Shown: in pieces, positions 1 through 8,109 of the stretch
Position numbering within the stretch: the stretch's first letter is position 1
Layout: every line of letters begins with the position of its first letter
Origin: an uncultured Clostridium sp.
Lineage (GTDB): Bacteria; Bacillota; Clostridia; Clostridiales; Clostridiaceae
Direction: 5' to 3'
DNA length: 23,009 bases
Assembly (NCBI GenBank): GCA_934746785.1
Contig: CAKVFO010000044.1
Location: 1 to 23,009 of the forward strand
Made by a program: the position numbers and the translations under genes
Notes under the pieces: generated by a model
What the model was told of the DNA's origin: nothing
The model's database searches: none
Seen by the model: only the letters and a program-made list of their open reading frames with translations

Positions 1-1586
1 TGAATAAGGTTTGGAACATAGGGATATATGCAAGGGTAAGTACAGGAAAAGAAAGTCAGGCAGAATCAGTATCAGTGCAAGTTGAAGCACTTAAGAAGTG
101 GATAATTGCAAAATCTAGAGAAGATACAGAAGCAATATACAATTTAATAGATGTTTATGCAGATGAAGGTATATCGGGTTCTAATTTTAACAGAGATAAC
201 TTTGTAAGAATGAAAGAAGATATAGAACAAGGTAGAATTAATATGGTTCTTACAAGAGATTTATCTCGCTTTAGTCGAAATTACATACTTGCTGGATATT
301 ACCTAGAAGATTACTTTAAAGTTAAAGATATAAGATTTGTATCTGTTTTAGATAATGTAGACACTAATGTTGATGACAACGACGTCGTACCTTTTAAAAA
401 TATCCTGAACGAAATGTATATCAAAGATTGTAGTCGCAAAATTCGTTCAGCGCTTATTACAAGAATGGAAAGAGGAAGCAGCATAGCAAGCAAACCTCCA
501 TATGGATATAAGTTTGAAGAAATATATGAAGGAAATCAAAAAACAATTAAGTTAATACCGAAAGATGATGAAACAACAGAAACAGTGAGAAAAATTTTTA
601 CTTTATATGCTCAAGGCTGGGGAGTAGGAAGAATTGCTACCTATTTAAATAAAAAACAAGTTCCACCACCATCATATTATATAAAGAATTTCGCTAGGAA
701 AAAGTATGGAATGTGGAATAACAACACAATAGTTTCAATCCTGAAGAATTCAAAATACGGAGGAATAATGATTCAAGGGCGTTATAAGAAGGTAAGTTAT
801 AAGGTTAAAAAGGTTAATATTATGCCAGATTCGAAATGTATAAAAGGAGGAGAATTTAAAGGAATAATATCAAAGGAAGATTTTTATAAAACGCAGGAAA
901 TAATGAGAAGAAGAAGTCAAGGCAACTATAGATATGTAGGAAATTCAGCGCACATATTCACTGGCATAATCAAATGCAACGATTGTAGTGGAAGTATGAT
1001 TTATAGAAAAAAATATCAGGGATATAAATGTTATAATAGCCAAGTTGGTGGAAAGAGATGCAGACCTCACAGCATAAAAGAGAAAGATTTGCTAGAGATA
1101 ATATCTAAAGATTTAAGGGATATGGTAAGTAGTAACGTAAACAAGAAAGAAGCCTATGCTCAGTACAATAATTATGAGTTAAACAATGACTATGAAAAAG
1201 AGTTAAGTAGTATTGAGGATTCTTTAAGTAAATTAGATAGCAAGTTTAAATGTCTGTATGAAGATAAAATTGCAGGAACAATAACAGAGCATAACTTTAC
1301 TAACATGATTAAAGAGGTTCAGAAGGAACAGGAAGCCATTATTAAGAGGAAAGAAGAGTTACTAAGGATTAAAAATTCAAGTAAAAATTATGATGATATA
1401 TTGGATAAATATAAGGAACAACTTAAGGATTTGATTGATTTGAAAAATATAGATAGAAGTGTAATAGAAACTTTCGTAGATAAAATTCTTGTGGAGCAGA
1501 AAGCAAATTCAAAGGAGAAAACAATACGCATATTTTATAAATTTAGCAATCAAGAAAAGACTGCAAGTATAAAATACAGGAAATAA
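1..1586 (+). CDS. Large serine site-specific recombinase (integrase)
   Basis: Catalyses site-specific integration or excision of a mobile element through a serine-linked DNA intermediate. The reading frame is open to the left edge: bases 1-2 (tg) are the end of a start codon whose first base lies just outside, giving about 528 residues, the usual size of the family. The N-terminal resolvase domain shows Y-A-R-V-S with the nucleophile at about Ser14, then the D-E-G-I-S-G-S and R-D-L-S-R-F-S-R-N motifs. A recombinase domain follows (about 170-300), then a zinc ribbon (C-N-D-C near 326, with further Cys downstream), and a charged coiled-coil C-terminus. An internal GTG at 75 would remove the catalytic serine and is not the start. 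The stop lies only about 25 bp before sequence coding for ManC, as expected for an integrase at the end of its element. No residue damage is seen, so it may be active. Family assignment is firm; the element type (prophage, transposon or ICE) is unknown. Confidence 0.93.
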   Translation, partial: NKVWNIGIYARVSTGKESQAESVSVQVEALKKWIIAKSREDTEAIYNLIDVYADEGISGSNFNRDNFVRMKEDIEQGRINMVLTRDLSRFSRNYILAGYYLEDYFKVKDIRFVSVLDNVDTNVDDNDVVPFKNILNEMYIKDCSRKIRSALITRMERGSSIASKPPYGYKFEEIYEGNQKTIKLIPKDDETTETVRKIFTLYAQGWGVGRIATYLNKKQVPPPSYYIKNFARKKYGMWNNNTIVSILKNSKYGGIMIQGRYKKVSYKVKKVNIMPDSKCIKGGEFKGIISKEDFYKTQEIMRRRSQGNYRYVGNSAHIFTGIIKCNDCSGSMIYRKKYQGYKCYNSQVGGKRCRPHSIKEKDLLEIISKDLRDMVSSNVNKKEAYAQYNNYELNNDYEKELSSIEDSLSKLDSKFKCLYEDKIAGTITEHNFTNMIKEVQKEQEAIIKRKEELLRIKNSSKNYDDILDKYKEQLKDLIDLKNIDRSVIETFVDKILVEQKANSKEKTIRIFYKFSNQEKTASIKYRK

Positions 1587-1647
1587 ACATCAAAAAAACA
1601 CCCGTGTCGTACAAAACGCAACTGCAACTTGTATAGGTCTTTCTGCG
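1587..1647. other. Candidate attachment-site junction of the recombinase element within manC
   Basis: This is the boundary between the recombinase stop and the interrupted manC. Read in the manC frame, the ManC-like peptide (N-A-T-A-T-C-I-G-L-S-A) begins at about 1615 and runs on without a stop into the downstream frame. The crossover therefore probably lies between about 1590 and 1620. A tandem GCAACT pair is seen at 1618-1629, flanked by a short inverted repeat, TACAA (1610-1614) and TTGTA (1629-1633). The exact core cannot be fixed without the other end of the element. Confidence 0.5.
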
Positions 1648-2433
1648 GTGAAATTATTAAAAATGGATGGAGATGCTGTAATGGTAGTGCTTCCATCAGA
1701 TCATCATATAGAGGGAGAAAAAAGTTATTTAGATACGATAAAACAAGCAGTTGAACTTGCAAACAGAAGAAGGGGAATAGTAACTCTTGGAATAACTCCT
1801 ACAAGAGCTGAAACAGGTTATGGATACATTGAAATGGGTGAGAGGATAGCTTCTACTATTCCAAGTTATAAGGTGACTAGGTTTACAGAAAAACCCAATG
1901 CAGAAGTTGCTAGAGATTTTTTGATGAAGGGAAGTTATCTGTGGAATTCCGGTATGTTTGTATTTAGAGCTGATGTTATTTTAAGAGAGATAGAAAAATA
2001 TATTCCTAAAATGTATAAAGCACTTATGGAAATATATAAGCATATTGGTGAAGAGGACGAGGATGAAGTAATAAAACAGCAATATAATCTTATAGATGGA
2101 ATATCTATAGATTTTGGTGTGATGCAGAGGACTAGAAAAGCATTTGTAATAAAGTGTGATTTTTCATGGGATGATATAGGCAGTTTTACTTCTTTAAGCA
2201 GGTTTTTAAGCAGTTACAGAAGTAATAGTATATCAGAAAATGTTTATTTAGAAGAAAGTGAGAATTGTTCTATTTTTGGAGATAAAAACTTAATAATTGG
2301 TTTAGGAATAAAGGATCTTGTTATTGTTGATGCAGGAGATGTTATTTTGATTATGGATAGAAATAAAGATCAAGATATAAAACATTTACTCAGTAATTTA
2401 TGCAAAAAAGATCAATATAAAAAATATCTCTAA
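1612..2433 (+). pseudogene. manC: Mannose-1-phosphate guanylyltransferase, C-terminal fragment (5' end displaced by the element)
   Basis: The intact enzyme makes GDP-mannose from GTP and mannose-1-phosphate in the cytoplasm, a precursor for surface polysaccharides. This fragment starts inside the nucleotidyltransferase domain: V-V-L-P-S-D-H-H-I, T-R-A-E-T-G-Y-G-Y-I, R-F-T-E-K-P-N, L-W-N-S-G-M-F-V-F, S-I-D-F-G-V and W-D-D-I-G-S-F are all present, and the C-terminus is complete. About 80-90 N-terminal residues are missing, including the GTP-binding G-G-x-G-T-R signature, so the fragment cannot be catalytic alone. A GTG at 1648 could start a 261-residue product, but no ribosome binding site precedes it and the homology runs further upstream in frame to about 1615. 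The break coincides with the end of the serine recombinase gene. The simplest reading is insertion of a recombinase-borne element into manC, with the 5' half on the far side of that element. Identity is confident; the intactness of the other half is unknown. Confidence 0.8.
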
Positions 2434-2438
2434 AGGTT

Positions 2439-2473
2439 AAAGGGTATCCAGAAAGAAAAAGGATATCCTTTTT
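2439..2473 (+). terminator. Rho-independent terminator after manC
   Basis: An 11-bp stem pairs 2439-2449 with 2461-2471, with one G-U pair and an 11-nt A-rich loop, and ends in a short T run. It begins six bases after the manC stop, so it closes that transcription unit. Confidence 0.75.
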
Positions 2474-2561
2474 AAAATGTTAATAAATTCATATATAAAT
2501 TACAAGGGAAAGTAGAGTATAATAATAAATAAGAGAAATTTATAAGAGGATGTGTTGCAAT

Positions 2562-3140
2562 TTGCTTATGAACACGCATAAAATATTAGCTGGTAATATT
2601 TTAGAACAGGTAAGTGAAGAAAACAGATATCTAATTAATAGAAAGAAATTTATATGGGGGAATATAAAACCAGACTATGTATCAAAATATAAATTAAAGA
2701 AACATTATTATAATGAAAGTATTGATATGATTATTAATAAAATTGAATTTTTATCATCATTATCATATAGTGAGATTAATAATACTTATGGTAAAAAGAA
2801 GTTTAGTGCTGAACTAGGGGTAATATGCCATTTCTTATGTGACTACTTTTGTTTAGCTCATAATAAGAGGTGGGAGTTTAAAAGCAACTTTAAGAGACAT
2901 GTATCATATGAAAAGATGTTATCGAAGTATGCTAGGGAGTTTAAATTTGATAACTTAGTATGTGATTTTTTAGATATCAGGGATATAAGAGTATTTATAT
3001 CAGAGAACATTAAGTATTATGAAGAATGTTCTCATATTAGCAGTGATCTTGTTTATGCTTCATTTGTATGTAACAGTATAGTTAATACTGTATTTAATGA
3101 AATAGGAAATAATAGTTTTTCAAAAAGAAGAGTTTCTTAA
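2562..3140 (+). CDS. Zinc-dependent phospholipase C-like family protein
   Basis: The protein is about 190 residues and resembles clostridial proteins annotated as zinc-dependent phospholipase C (the alpha-toxin N-domain fold, but shorter and without a signal peptide). Recognisable blocks are N-T-H-K-I-L-A near the start, I-W-G-N-I-K-P-D-Y, K-H-Y-Y-N-E-S, and G-V-I-C-H-F-L-C-D-Y with a following H-N; the His and Asp residues fit metal ligands. With no secretion signal or lipobox it is probably cytoplasmic, and a true phospholipase activity is not established. The start is uncertain. An ATG at 2550 directly abuts the AAGAGG at 2544-2549 and is too close. TTG at 2562 (12 nt away) gives the family-like M-L-M-N-T-H, and ATG at 2568 is also possible. 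A TATAAT sits at 2518-2523 without a clear -35 box. It is flanked by terminators on both sides and so appears to be transcribed alone. Confidence 0.65.
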   Translation: MLMNTHKILAGNILEQVSEENRYLINRKKFIWGNIKPDYVSKYKLKKHYYNESIDMIINKIEFLSSLSYSEINNTYGKKKFSAELGVICHFLCDYFCLAHNKRWEFKSNFKRHVSYEKMLSKYAREFKFDNLVCDFLDIRDIRVFISENIKYYEECSHISSDLVYASFVCNSIVNTVFNEIGNNSFSKRRVS

Positions 3141-3154
3141 TAGAGACTCTTTTT
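3128..3154 (+). terminator. Rho-independent terminator overlapping a stop codon
   Basis: A 9-bp stem pairs 3128-3136 with 3143-3151 (one G-U), with a 6-nt loop and a T run to 3154. The stop codon of the phospholipase-like gene lies within the loop region. Confidence 0.7.
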
Positions 3155-3296
3155 AAACGTATAGGAAATTCAAAACTTTTTTTGAGAGCAAGCACTGATT
3201 ATCATGATATTCTAACAATTAGTAGAAAGATAAGCTCTTTTTTGTTATAGTTATTGTAGAATAATGGAAGATGTAGAATATAATTGTGGAGGAAAT

Positions 3297-5123
3297 ATGA
3301 AGAGTAGTATAAAGGAAATTCTTAATTCAATAGAATATTATAATAAGAGTTTCCCAGAAGATTCAATAAAAGAATTGTTAGATAGAGAAGAGGAATCTAA
3401 AAAATATTTACTTCAGTATATGAAGGAATTTAAGAAAAATATATTTAAACATTTAAATGAAGAGGATTATATAGGACATATATATTCAGTAATAATTCTT
3501 GCTAAATTTAAAGAAAAGAAACTTTGCCCATTGTTTTTAGATTTATTAAGGCTTCCTGGAACAAGAGTTTATGAATTATTTGATACTATAGTTCCTGAGT
3601 ATGGAGCAAGAATAATTGCTTCTGTTTATGATGGAAATATTAATAGTATGGTTGATGTTTTAAATGACAAGAAAGCAAATGAGTATGCAAAGGCAGTAAT
3701 AATACAGAGTTTAAAAGTTTTATGCATAAATAATAAGCTTGATATAAGTAAAACACAAGATTTTTTAATTGAATTATTACAAGGAAAGTTAAAGGTTAAA
3801 AGTCAAATTTTATTATTAGAAATATTATATACAGCATTTGAACTTAAGATGAACAGGGTATTAGATGTATTAAAAAAGGGATGTGAATCTGGAGAATATA
3901 AATGGGTTTTATCCTTAGATGAGATAGAGGCGGAAATAAAGTTATATGAAGATGGAATGTATTTAAATACAAGAATAAATGATGCCCATAATCAAGAGAT
4001 AGTAGATCCTATTAGTGAACTAAAAGATATTTTTGAGATGATTAAAGAAAAGAATAATATAAAAGAACAGGCAAAAAAATTACAGGATACAATAATTGAA
4101 GAAATAAATATTCTTAATAAAAAATTTGAAAAAGGAATACCTTCCGCAGACTTTAGGGAGCAGCTAGAATGTTTATTAAAAAAAGAATTATTTGAAGTGG
4201 CAAAAAATCTAGGATTAAAGGGTTATTACAAATTAAAGAAAAAAGAACTTATAAATTTAATTTTTGATAATTATGATGAATATATAAAGCATAAGCTTAA
4301 CACCTTTGGAGAAGGTAGAATTAAAGAATTAATGTTGTTTATAAAAGGTGGAGGAGTACGAAAAGTAGATAAAAGTAAACAGTTTAGTACCTTTTTTTAT
4401 TTTGAGGATTATGGGCTAATTTTTCCTTTTAGTAATAATGAGTATACTGCTTTTATAATGCCAGATAGAGTAATAGAAATAGTTAAAGAATTAGCATCAG
4501 GATTTGAATTTAGAAAAAGGGTCAAAGTTAATAGTAAAATAGTAATTTTAGTAAAAGGCATGATGGAAGCTTATGGAGTAATGCCTATAGACGACTTGAT
4601 AGATAGGTTAAGGATATATGGAATTAAAGAAACTGATGAGCAATTAATTGATGTTATAAATGAAGGAAGTGGACTTTATTATTCAATATTAGATAGGGAT
4701 TATGTCTTAAATGCCAGTATAGGAGATTATAGTGTTATAGAAGAGATTGAAAAAACAAAAGATAAATATGATTATAAGTTCTTTCCTAGAGAAGAAATTG
4801 AAGCTATGGGTAAAGGTGAATGGATTGATAACGTAGATTATGCTGAAAGATTTTATGATAGTTTTTTAGATGAATTCATTGTAGAAAGAGAGAATATTAT
4901 AAACATATTAAATGATATGAAAGCTGATATTCAGATAGTTGAAGCAGAAGCTATAACTCAATTTATGGTAGATAGTATTGATACTAAATGTAGAAGTCAA
5001 ACTGAAGTGGAAGAACTTAAGGAATCAAAGAAAATAGTTAGAAGTTTAGTTGAAGAATTTTTAGAAAATGTTCCTTTGTGGAAGTATAAAGGTAGAAATA
5101 TTAAAGAAATGAATATGGAGTAA
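3297..5123 (+). CDS. DUF1186-like protein with Rho N-terminal (SAP-like) domain
   Basis: This is a soluble protein of about 608 residues with no signal peptide or membrane segment. The first 200 or so residues are helical-repeat-like and match the DUF1186 pattern: L-L-R-L-P-G, then I-I-A-S-V-Y-D-G-N, and K-A-N-E-Y-A-K-A. A charged coiled coil follows at about 225-275, then a compact Rho_N/SAP-like module (K-K-E-L-F-E-V-A-K-N-L-G-L-K-G-Y, K-K-K-E-L-I-N-L-I; about 295-330), a motif that in other proteins binds nucleic acid. The C-terminus has N-V-P-L-W-K-Y-K-G, similar to the tail of many SEC-C-type proteins, but no SEC-C zinc motif is present. The start at 3297 is chosen because GGAGG (3288-3292) lies just upstream; an in-frame ATG at 3264 has no such site. 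It stands alone between terminator-like hairpins. Function is unknown; nucleic-acid binding is an inference from the Rho_N-like module only. Confidence 0.7.
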   Translation: MKSSIKEILNSIEYYNKSFPEDSIKELLDREEESKKYLLQYMKEFKKNIFKHLNEEDYIGHIYSVIILAKFKEKKLCPLFLDLLRLPGTRVYELFDTIVPEYGARIIASVYDGNINSMVDVLNDKKANEYAKAVIIQSLKVLCINNKLDISKTQDFLIELLQGKLKVKSQILLLEILYTAFELKMNRVLDVLKKGCESGEYKWVLSLDEIEAEIKLYEDGMYLNTRINDAHNQEIVDPISELKDIFEMIKEKNNIKEQAKKLQDTIIEEINILNKKFEKGIPSADFREQLECLLKKELFEVAKNLGLKGYYKLKKKELINLIFDNYDEYIKHKLNTFGEGRIKELMLFIKGGGVRKVDKSKQFSTFFYFEDYGLIFPFSNNEYTAFIMPDRVIEIVKELASGFEFRKRVKVNSKIVILVKGMMEAYGVMPIDDLIDRLRIYGIKETDEQLIDVINEGSGLYYSILDRDYVLNASIGDYSVIEEIEKTKDKYDYKFFPREEIEAMGKGEWIDNVDYAERFYDSFLDEFIVERENIINILNDMKADIQIVEAEAITQFMVDSIDTKCRSQTEVEELKESKKIVRSLVEEFLENVPLWKYKGRNIKEMNME

Positions 5124-5130
5124 TTTTGAG

Positions 5131-5175
5131 ATAAAGTGGTTTTCTGCATTAATGTATGATAAACCACTTTATTCT
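5131..5175 (+). terminator. Hairpin, probable terminator
   Basis: A perfect 12-bp stem pairs 5131-5142 with 5161-5172 around an 18-nt loop, starting seven bases after a stop codon. The T tract after it is interrupted (ttctatattt), so termination may be partial or bidirectional. Confidence 0.6.
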
Positions 5176-5272
5176 ATATTTAAGATGAGATTTTAAGGTT
5201 TCAGGAATTTATATACAAAAAAATAAAAAATATAAAATAATGGTAATTGAAAAGAAAAAGGAGGTTTTATAA

Positions 5273-5769
5273 ATGAAAAAAGAATTAGTCTAATATTAAT
5301 GGCTTTAATTTTTCTATTAGGGTCATTAAATTTTAGCACTCAATCAGCCAGTGCAGCATCAAGTACAGGAAATTTTGAAGTAACTTATACTGTTTCAAAT
5401 TCATGGGGTACAGGAGCAAATGTTAACATAACAATAAAAAATAAAGGTACAGCTGTTAATGGATGGACTCTTGATTTTAAATTTCCTGGAAATCAAAAGA
5501 TAAATTCTGCGTGGAATTGCAAGTATACTCAAAATGGTCAAGCTGTACAAATTAAAGATGCTGGCTATAATGCAGTTTTGACTACAGGATCATCATTATC
5601 ATTTGGATTAAATATAGAATTTTCAGGTGATAATAAAGTTCCAACTGAGTTTATGGTAAACTCTCAAAATACAAGCTCAGCTCCAACAGAATCAACTCAT
5701 CAAATTAAATCAACTCAACCTGAAGTGACTGTTTCGGATAAAACAGTTAAAGTAGATGATGGATGGTAA
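5273..5769 (+). CDS. Secreted CBM2 (cellulose-binding) domain protein with apparent start-proximal frameshift
   Basis: This is a small exported protein made of one family 2 carbohydrate-binding module plus a Ser/Thr/Pro/Gln-rich tail, with no catalytic domain. The CBM shows the expected aromatic surface and fold residues: N-S-W-G-T-G, N-G-W-T-L-D-F, S-A-W-N-C-K-Y and D-A-G-Y. A strong AAGGAGG (5258-5264) sits 8 nt before ATG 5273, but that frame reads M-K-K-E-L-V-stop. One extra A in the A6 run (5276-5281) would join it to the CBM frame and yield a textbook signal peptide (M-K-K-R-I-S-L-I-L-M-A-L...A-S-A-A). Without that base, only ATG 5299 remains, lacking a ribosome site and the charged N-terminus. 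The gene may be truly broken, phase-variable, rescued by slippage, or affected by a sequencing error. The tail ends in V-D-D-G-W and may be what is left of a longer enzyme. It lies just upstream of the exporter operon, which has its own promoter. Confidence 0.75.
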
Positions 5770-5804
5770 GATAAAATAAAATAAAATGAAAATATTAATC
5801 TGTA

Positions 5805-5833
5805 TTTACAAAAATAGTAAATAAAATTATAAT
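5805..5833 (+). promoter_or_regulatory. Sigma-A-like promoter for the exporter operon
   Basis: The -35 box TTTACA (5805-5810) is separated by exactly 17 bp from a perfect -10 box TATAAT (5828-5833). Transcription would start near 5840, giving a leader of roughly 70 nt before the TTG start at 5908. Confidence 0.6.
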
Positions 5834-5907
5834 AATAGGGTATGGAATATATATAAGTTTGTAGATAATTTAAGAATATATATGAATAATAAGAGGGGGG
5901 AAATATA

Positions 5908-8109
5908 TTGTTTAAGAGATATAATTGCATTAAGCAGCATGATGAGAAAGATTGTGGTGCGGCATGTCTTGCAACTATTGCAAAACAATATGGATTAAAG
6001 ATTCCTATATCTAAAATTAGAGAAGCAGCAGGTACAGATAGAGAAGGAACATCAGCCTTTGGGGTTATAAAAGCAGCAGAAAGTTTAGGCTTCACTGCAA
6101 AAGGAGTTAAAGCTGAGAAGGCAGAAGATATATTTACAGGTTTTCCTACGCCGGCTATTGCTCATGTAATTATAGATAAAAGCCTCTTACATTATGTTGT
6201 TATACATAAAGTTTCGGAAAAGGAAATTTTAGTGGCAGATCCAGCAGAGGGAATAGTTAAGTATAAACCAGAAGATTTCTTTGAAATTTGGACTGGAATA
6301 TTATTAGTTATGGTTCCAGCACCATCGTTTATAAAGGGAGATGAGACTACAGGATTATTTCAAAGGTTTTGGGGATTAATTAAGGTACAAAAAAATATAC
6401 TTGTAAATGTTTTCGTATCATCTATGCTAATTAGTATTTTAGGTATAGTAGGATCTTTTTATTCCAAGTTTTTATTAGATGATATTATTCCTAATAATCT
6501 TAAATCTAGTTTAGGTGTAATTTCCTTGGCTATGATTATATTAGCACTATTTAAAATAGTAACAGACTTTTTTAGAAGTCTTCTTATGATACATATGTCT
6601 CAAAATATTGATATTCCATTATTACTAGGGTATTACAACCATGTAATAAGTCTTCCTATGAACTTTTTTGGGACAAGAAAAGTTGGAGAAATAATATCAA
6701 GATTTAATGATGCATCTAAGATAAGAGATGCAATAAGTTCAGCAACATTAACAATTATGATAGATGTAATAATGGCAATTGCAGGAGGCGTGATTTTATA
6801 TATTCAGAGTCCAAAACTTTTTGGAACTTGTTTCATTCCTATAATTCTATATCTTGTTTTAGTAGTAGCTTTTAGGAAATCTATAGAAAAGGTAAATAGA
6901 AATGTGATGGAAGACAATGCAAAGCTTACTTCATATTTAGTTGAATCAATAGAAGGAATAGAAACAGTTAAAGCTTTTAATGGAGAAAGAAAAGTGAATT
7001 TAGAGACGGAGAAAAAATTTATAAAACTGATTAAATCTATATTTAAGTATGGTTATGTAAGTATTATGCAGAGTTCTTTGAAAGGAACTGTAAAGACTAT
7101 ATTTGGAATAGCTGTTTTATGGATTGGAGCTTATCTTACTATAAATGGAGAGATAACAGTTGGAACTTTAATAGCATTTAACTCATTGCTTGCATATTTT
7201 ATAGAACCGATTGAAAGAGTTATAAATTTACAGCCTGAAGTTCAGAGTGCAATGGTAGCAGCAGATAGACTTGGAGAAATATTAGATTTAGAAGCCGAAA
7301 AGTTAGTTGAAGAAGATAAAAAAATTAATCCAAGAACATTGCTTGGAGATATTGAATTTAAAAATATTGATTTTAGGTATGGAACAAGAAAATTAGTACT
7401 TAAAAATATAAATATGAAAATAAAGCCAGGTGAAAAAATTGCATTAGTAGGGGAAAGTGGATCAGGAAAAACGACAATTGCTAAGCTTTTAATGGATTTT
7501 TATGATGTGGCTAAAGGGGAAGTTTTAATTAATTCCTATAATATAAAAGATATAAATAAAAATTTCTTAAGAGATAAAATTTCATATATATCTCAAGATT
7601 CTTTCTTTTTCTCAGGAACGATAAAAGAAAATTTACAGTTTGCAGATGAAGAAGCTTCTTATGAAGATATTATAGAAGCTTGTAAAAAAGCACAAATACA
7701 TGATTTTATAAATAGTACTCAAACTAGGTACGATACTCTCCTTGAAGAAAAGGGAGCTAATCTTTCTGGAGGACAAAGACAAAGATTAGCTATAGCAAGG
7801 GCTCTTCTTAAGAAACCAGAAATTCTTATAATGGATGAGGCTACATCAAATCTTGATACTATTACAGAAAAAGCTATAGAGAATACTATAGAAGAATGTA
7901 CAAAAAATGTTACAACAATAATAATTGCTCATAGGTTAAGTACAATAATGAGATGTGATAGGATTTATGTTATGGATAAAGGAGAAATTATAGAACAAGG
8001 AAATCATGAAGAACTTCTCCAGAAAAAAGGATATTATTATAAGTTATGGACAGGTCAGGTTACAGGAAAGGTAGATGAGTCATCAGTAACAGAAGGAGTT
8101 GAAGTCTGA
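5908..8109 (+). CDS. Peptidase-containing ABC transporter (C39 bacteriocin-type exporter)
   Basis: The protein is about 733 residues and has the full PCAT/LanT-like architecture. The N-terminal C39 cysteine peptidase has the catalytic triad in place: Cys16 in D-C-G-A-A-C, His95 in L-L-H-Y-V-V, and Asp111 in V-A-D-P. A six-helix exporter membrane domain spans about 155-450. The ATPase domain has Walker A G-E-S-G-S-G-K-T-T (515-523), signature L-S-G-G-Q-R-Q-R (619-626), Walker B I-L-I-M-D-E and switch His in I-I-I-A-H-R-L-S-T. Such proteins cleave a double-glycine leader and export the mature peptide across the membrane. The TTG start at 5908 follows the G-rich site at 5893-5900 by about 7 nt. 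The stop overlaps the adaptor gene start by one base (TGATG), so the two are translationally coupled. No leader-peptide gene is seen beside it, so the cargo is unknown. Confidence 0.93.
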   Translation: MFKRYNCIKQHDEKDCGAACLATIAKQYGLKIPISKIREAAGTDREGTSAFGVIKAAESLGFTAKGVKAEKAEDIFTGFPTPAIAHVIIDKSLLHYVVIHKVSEKEILVADPAEGIVKYKPEDFFEIWTGILLVMVPAPSFIKGDETTGLFQRFWGLIKVQKNILVNVFVSSMLISILGIVGSFYSKFLLDDIIPNNLKSSLGVISLAMIILALFKIVTDFFRSLLMIHMSQNIDIPLLLGYYNHVISLPMNFFGTRKVGEIISRFNDASKIRDAISSATLTIMIDVIMAIAGGVILYIQSPKLFGTCFIPIILYLVLVVAFRKSIEKVNRNVMEDNAKLTSYLVESIEGIETVKAFNGERKVNLETEKKFIKLIKSIFKYGYVSIMQSSLKGTVKTIFGIAVLWIGAYLTINGEITVGTLIAFNSLLAYFIEPIERVINLQPEVQSAMVAADRLGEILDLEAEKLVEEDKKINPRTLLGDIEFKNIDFRYGTRKLVLKNINMKIKPGEKIALVGESGSGKTTIAKLLMDFYDVAKGEVLINSYNIKDINKNFLRDKISYISQDSFFFSGTIKENLQFADEEASYEDIIEACKKAQIHDFINSTQTRYDTLLEEKGANLSGGQRQRLAIARALLKKPEILIMDEATSNLDTITEKAIENTIEECTKNVTTIIIAHRLSTIMRCDRIYVMDKGEIIEQGNHEELLQKKGYYYKLWTGQVTGKVDESSVTEGVEV

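Noticed and set aside
75..77. GTG as the start of the serine recombinase
   Set aside because: The frame continues upstream to base 3 and contains the catalytic Y-A-R-V-S motif; the real start codon spans the left edge of the window.
3178..3240. Second terminator (gagagc ... gctctttttt) after the phospholipase-like gene
   Set aside because: Only about five paired bases around a loop of over 40 nt; the T run alone is not convincing in such AT-rich DNA.
5715..6095. Antisense reading frame of 126 codons across the CBM2-exporter gap
   Set aside because: It overlaps the well-supported C39 peptidase coding sequence, has low-complexity composition and shows no recognisable motif. The other antisense frames in the window were rejected for the same reasons.
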